This document shows positions 40,552 to 40,599 of a DNA stretch of 40,599 bases, piece after piece. Under the pieces are notes generated by a model, which saw nothing but the letters and a program-made list of their open reading frames with translations, was not told where the DNA came from and did not search any database. The DNA is taken from assembly GCA_002298335.1 (NCBI GenBank), contig DBNK01000039.1, positions 1-40,599 of the forward strand. The letters run 5' to 3'. Position numbers and translations under genes: made by a program. Numbering within the stretch: the stretch's first letter is position 1; each line of letters opens with the position of its first letter. The stretch is from Thalassolituus sp. UBA674. Its GTDB lineage: Bacteria > Pseudomonadota > Gammaproteobacteria > Pseudomonadales > Oceanobacteraceae.

Positions 40552-40599
40552 GGGGACGCCTAGTCGGGGACGCCTAGTCGGGGGCGCTTAGTCGGGGGC
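40552..40599. repeat. 14-bp tandem repeat running off the window
   Basis: Units GGGGACGCCTAGTC (40552-40565), the same again (40566-40579), GGGGGCGCTTAGTC (40580-40593), and a start of a fourth (40594-40599). The period is exactly 14 bp and the tract continues past the window end. It may be a VNTR or part of a mobile-element end. Confidence 0.85.

Overview
The window looks like a chromosomal segment of a marine-type gammaproteobacterium, probably Oceanospirillales (relatives of Thalassolituus, Oceanobacter or Marinobacter). This is inferred from gene order and protein style, not from a marker search. The block rsmD | ftsY-ftsE-ftsX-rpoH and the block trkH-trkA-rsmB-fmt-def | LysM-dprA-tsaC-hemF-aroE are both classic pseudomonad/oceanospirillad arrangements. 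No rRNA, tRNA, CRISPR array, transposase or integrase gene was seen.

Bases 1 to about 7,600 are an accessory region. It is visibly more AT-rich than the rest, and nearly all its genes are short, unrelated and on the + strand. It opens inside an integron cassette array. The 3' end of one attC site lies at 1-48, a small membrane-protein cassette follows, and a complete attC (385-470) precedes a GNAT acetyltransferase cassette. Next come a GFA-type enzyme, an SDR oxidoreductase, a frameshifted small gene, a lipoprotein, two methyltransferase-like proteins, a DUF3703 protein behind a pentanucleotide repeat, a YceK-like lipoprotein, and a GNAT gene broken by an in-frame TAG. These are typical integron or island cargo, but no further convincing attC was found beyond the second cassette. 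The integron integrase would be expected to the left of the window.

From 7,600 to 17,500 the window is housekeeping backbone: an SDR, the heat-shock sigma factor rpoH, the FtsEX division complex, the SRP receptor FtsY, a membrane-anchored protein of unknown function, the 16S rRNA methyltransferase RsmD, a two-gene operon of a response regulator with TPR repeats plus a small soluble histidine kinase, and an LpxL/HtrB-like acyltransferase. A 560-bp intergenic region then holds 124-bp tandem hairpin repeats and a second palindromic element.

From 18,000 to 25,200 all genes are on the - strand: an ECF sigma factor / zinc-finger anti-sigma / DoxX operon, a SulP anion transporter paired with a tandem UspA protein, and the TrkH/TrkA potassium uptake system. 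From 25,200 to 32,850 are translation and envelope housekeeping genes: rsmB, fmt and def on one strand, and divergently LysM, dprA, tsaC, hemF and aroE.

The right end (32,950-40,599) carries two tandem paralogous 'choice-of-anchor I' lipoproteins, an exported alpha/beta hydrolase of the haloalkane dehalogenase / epoxide hydrolase type, a YebC-family regulator, a large membrane-anchored phosphatidylserine-decarboxylase-like protein, and a 14-bp tandem repeat that runs off the window. No wholly new system could be demonstrated. The best leads are the integron cassettes, the TPR response-regulator operon, the sigma/anti-sigma/DoxX operon, the paired lipoproteins with the exported hydrolase, and the hairpin repeat family.
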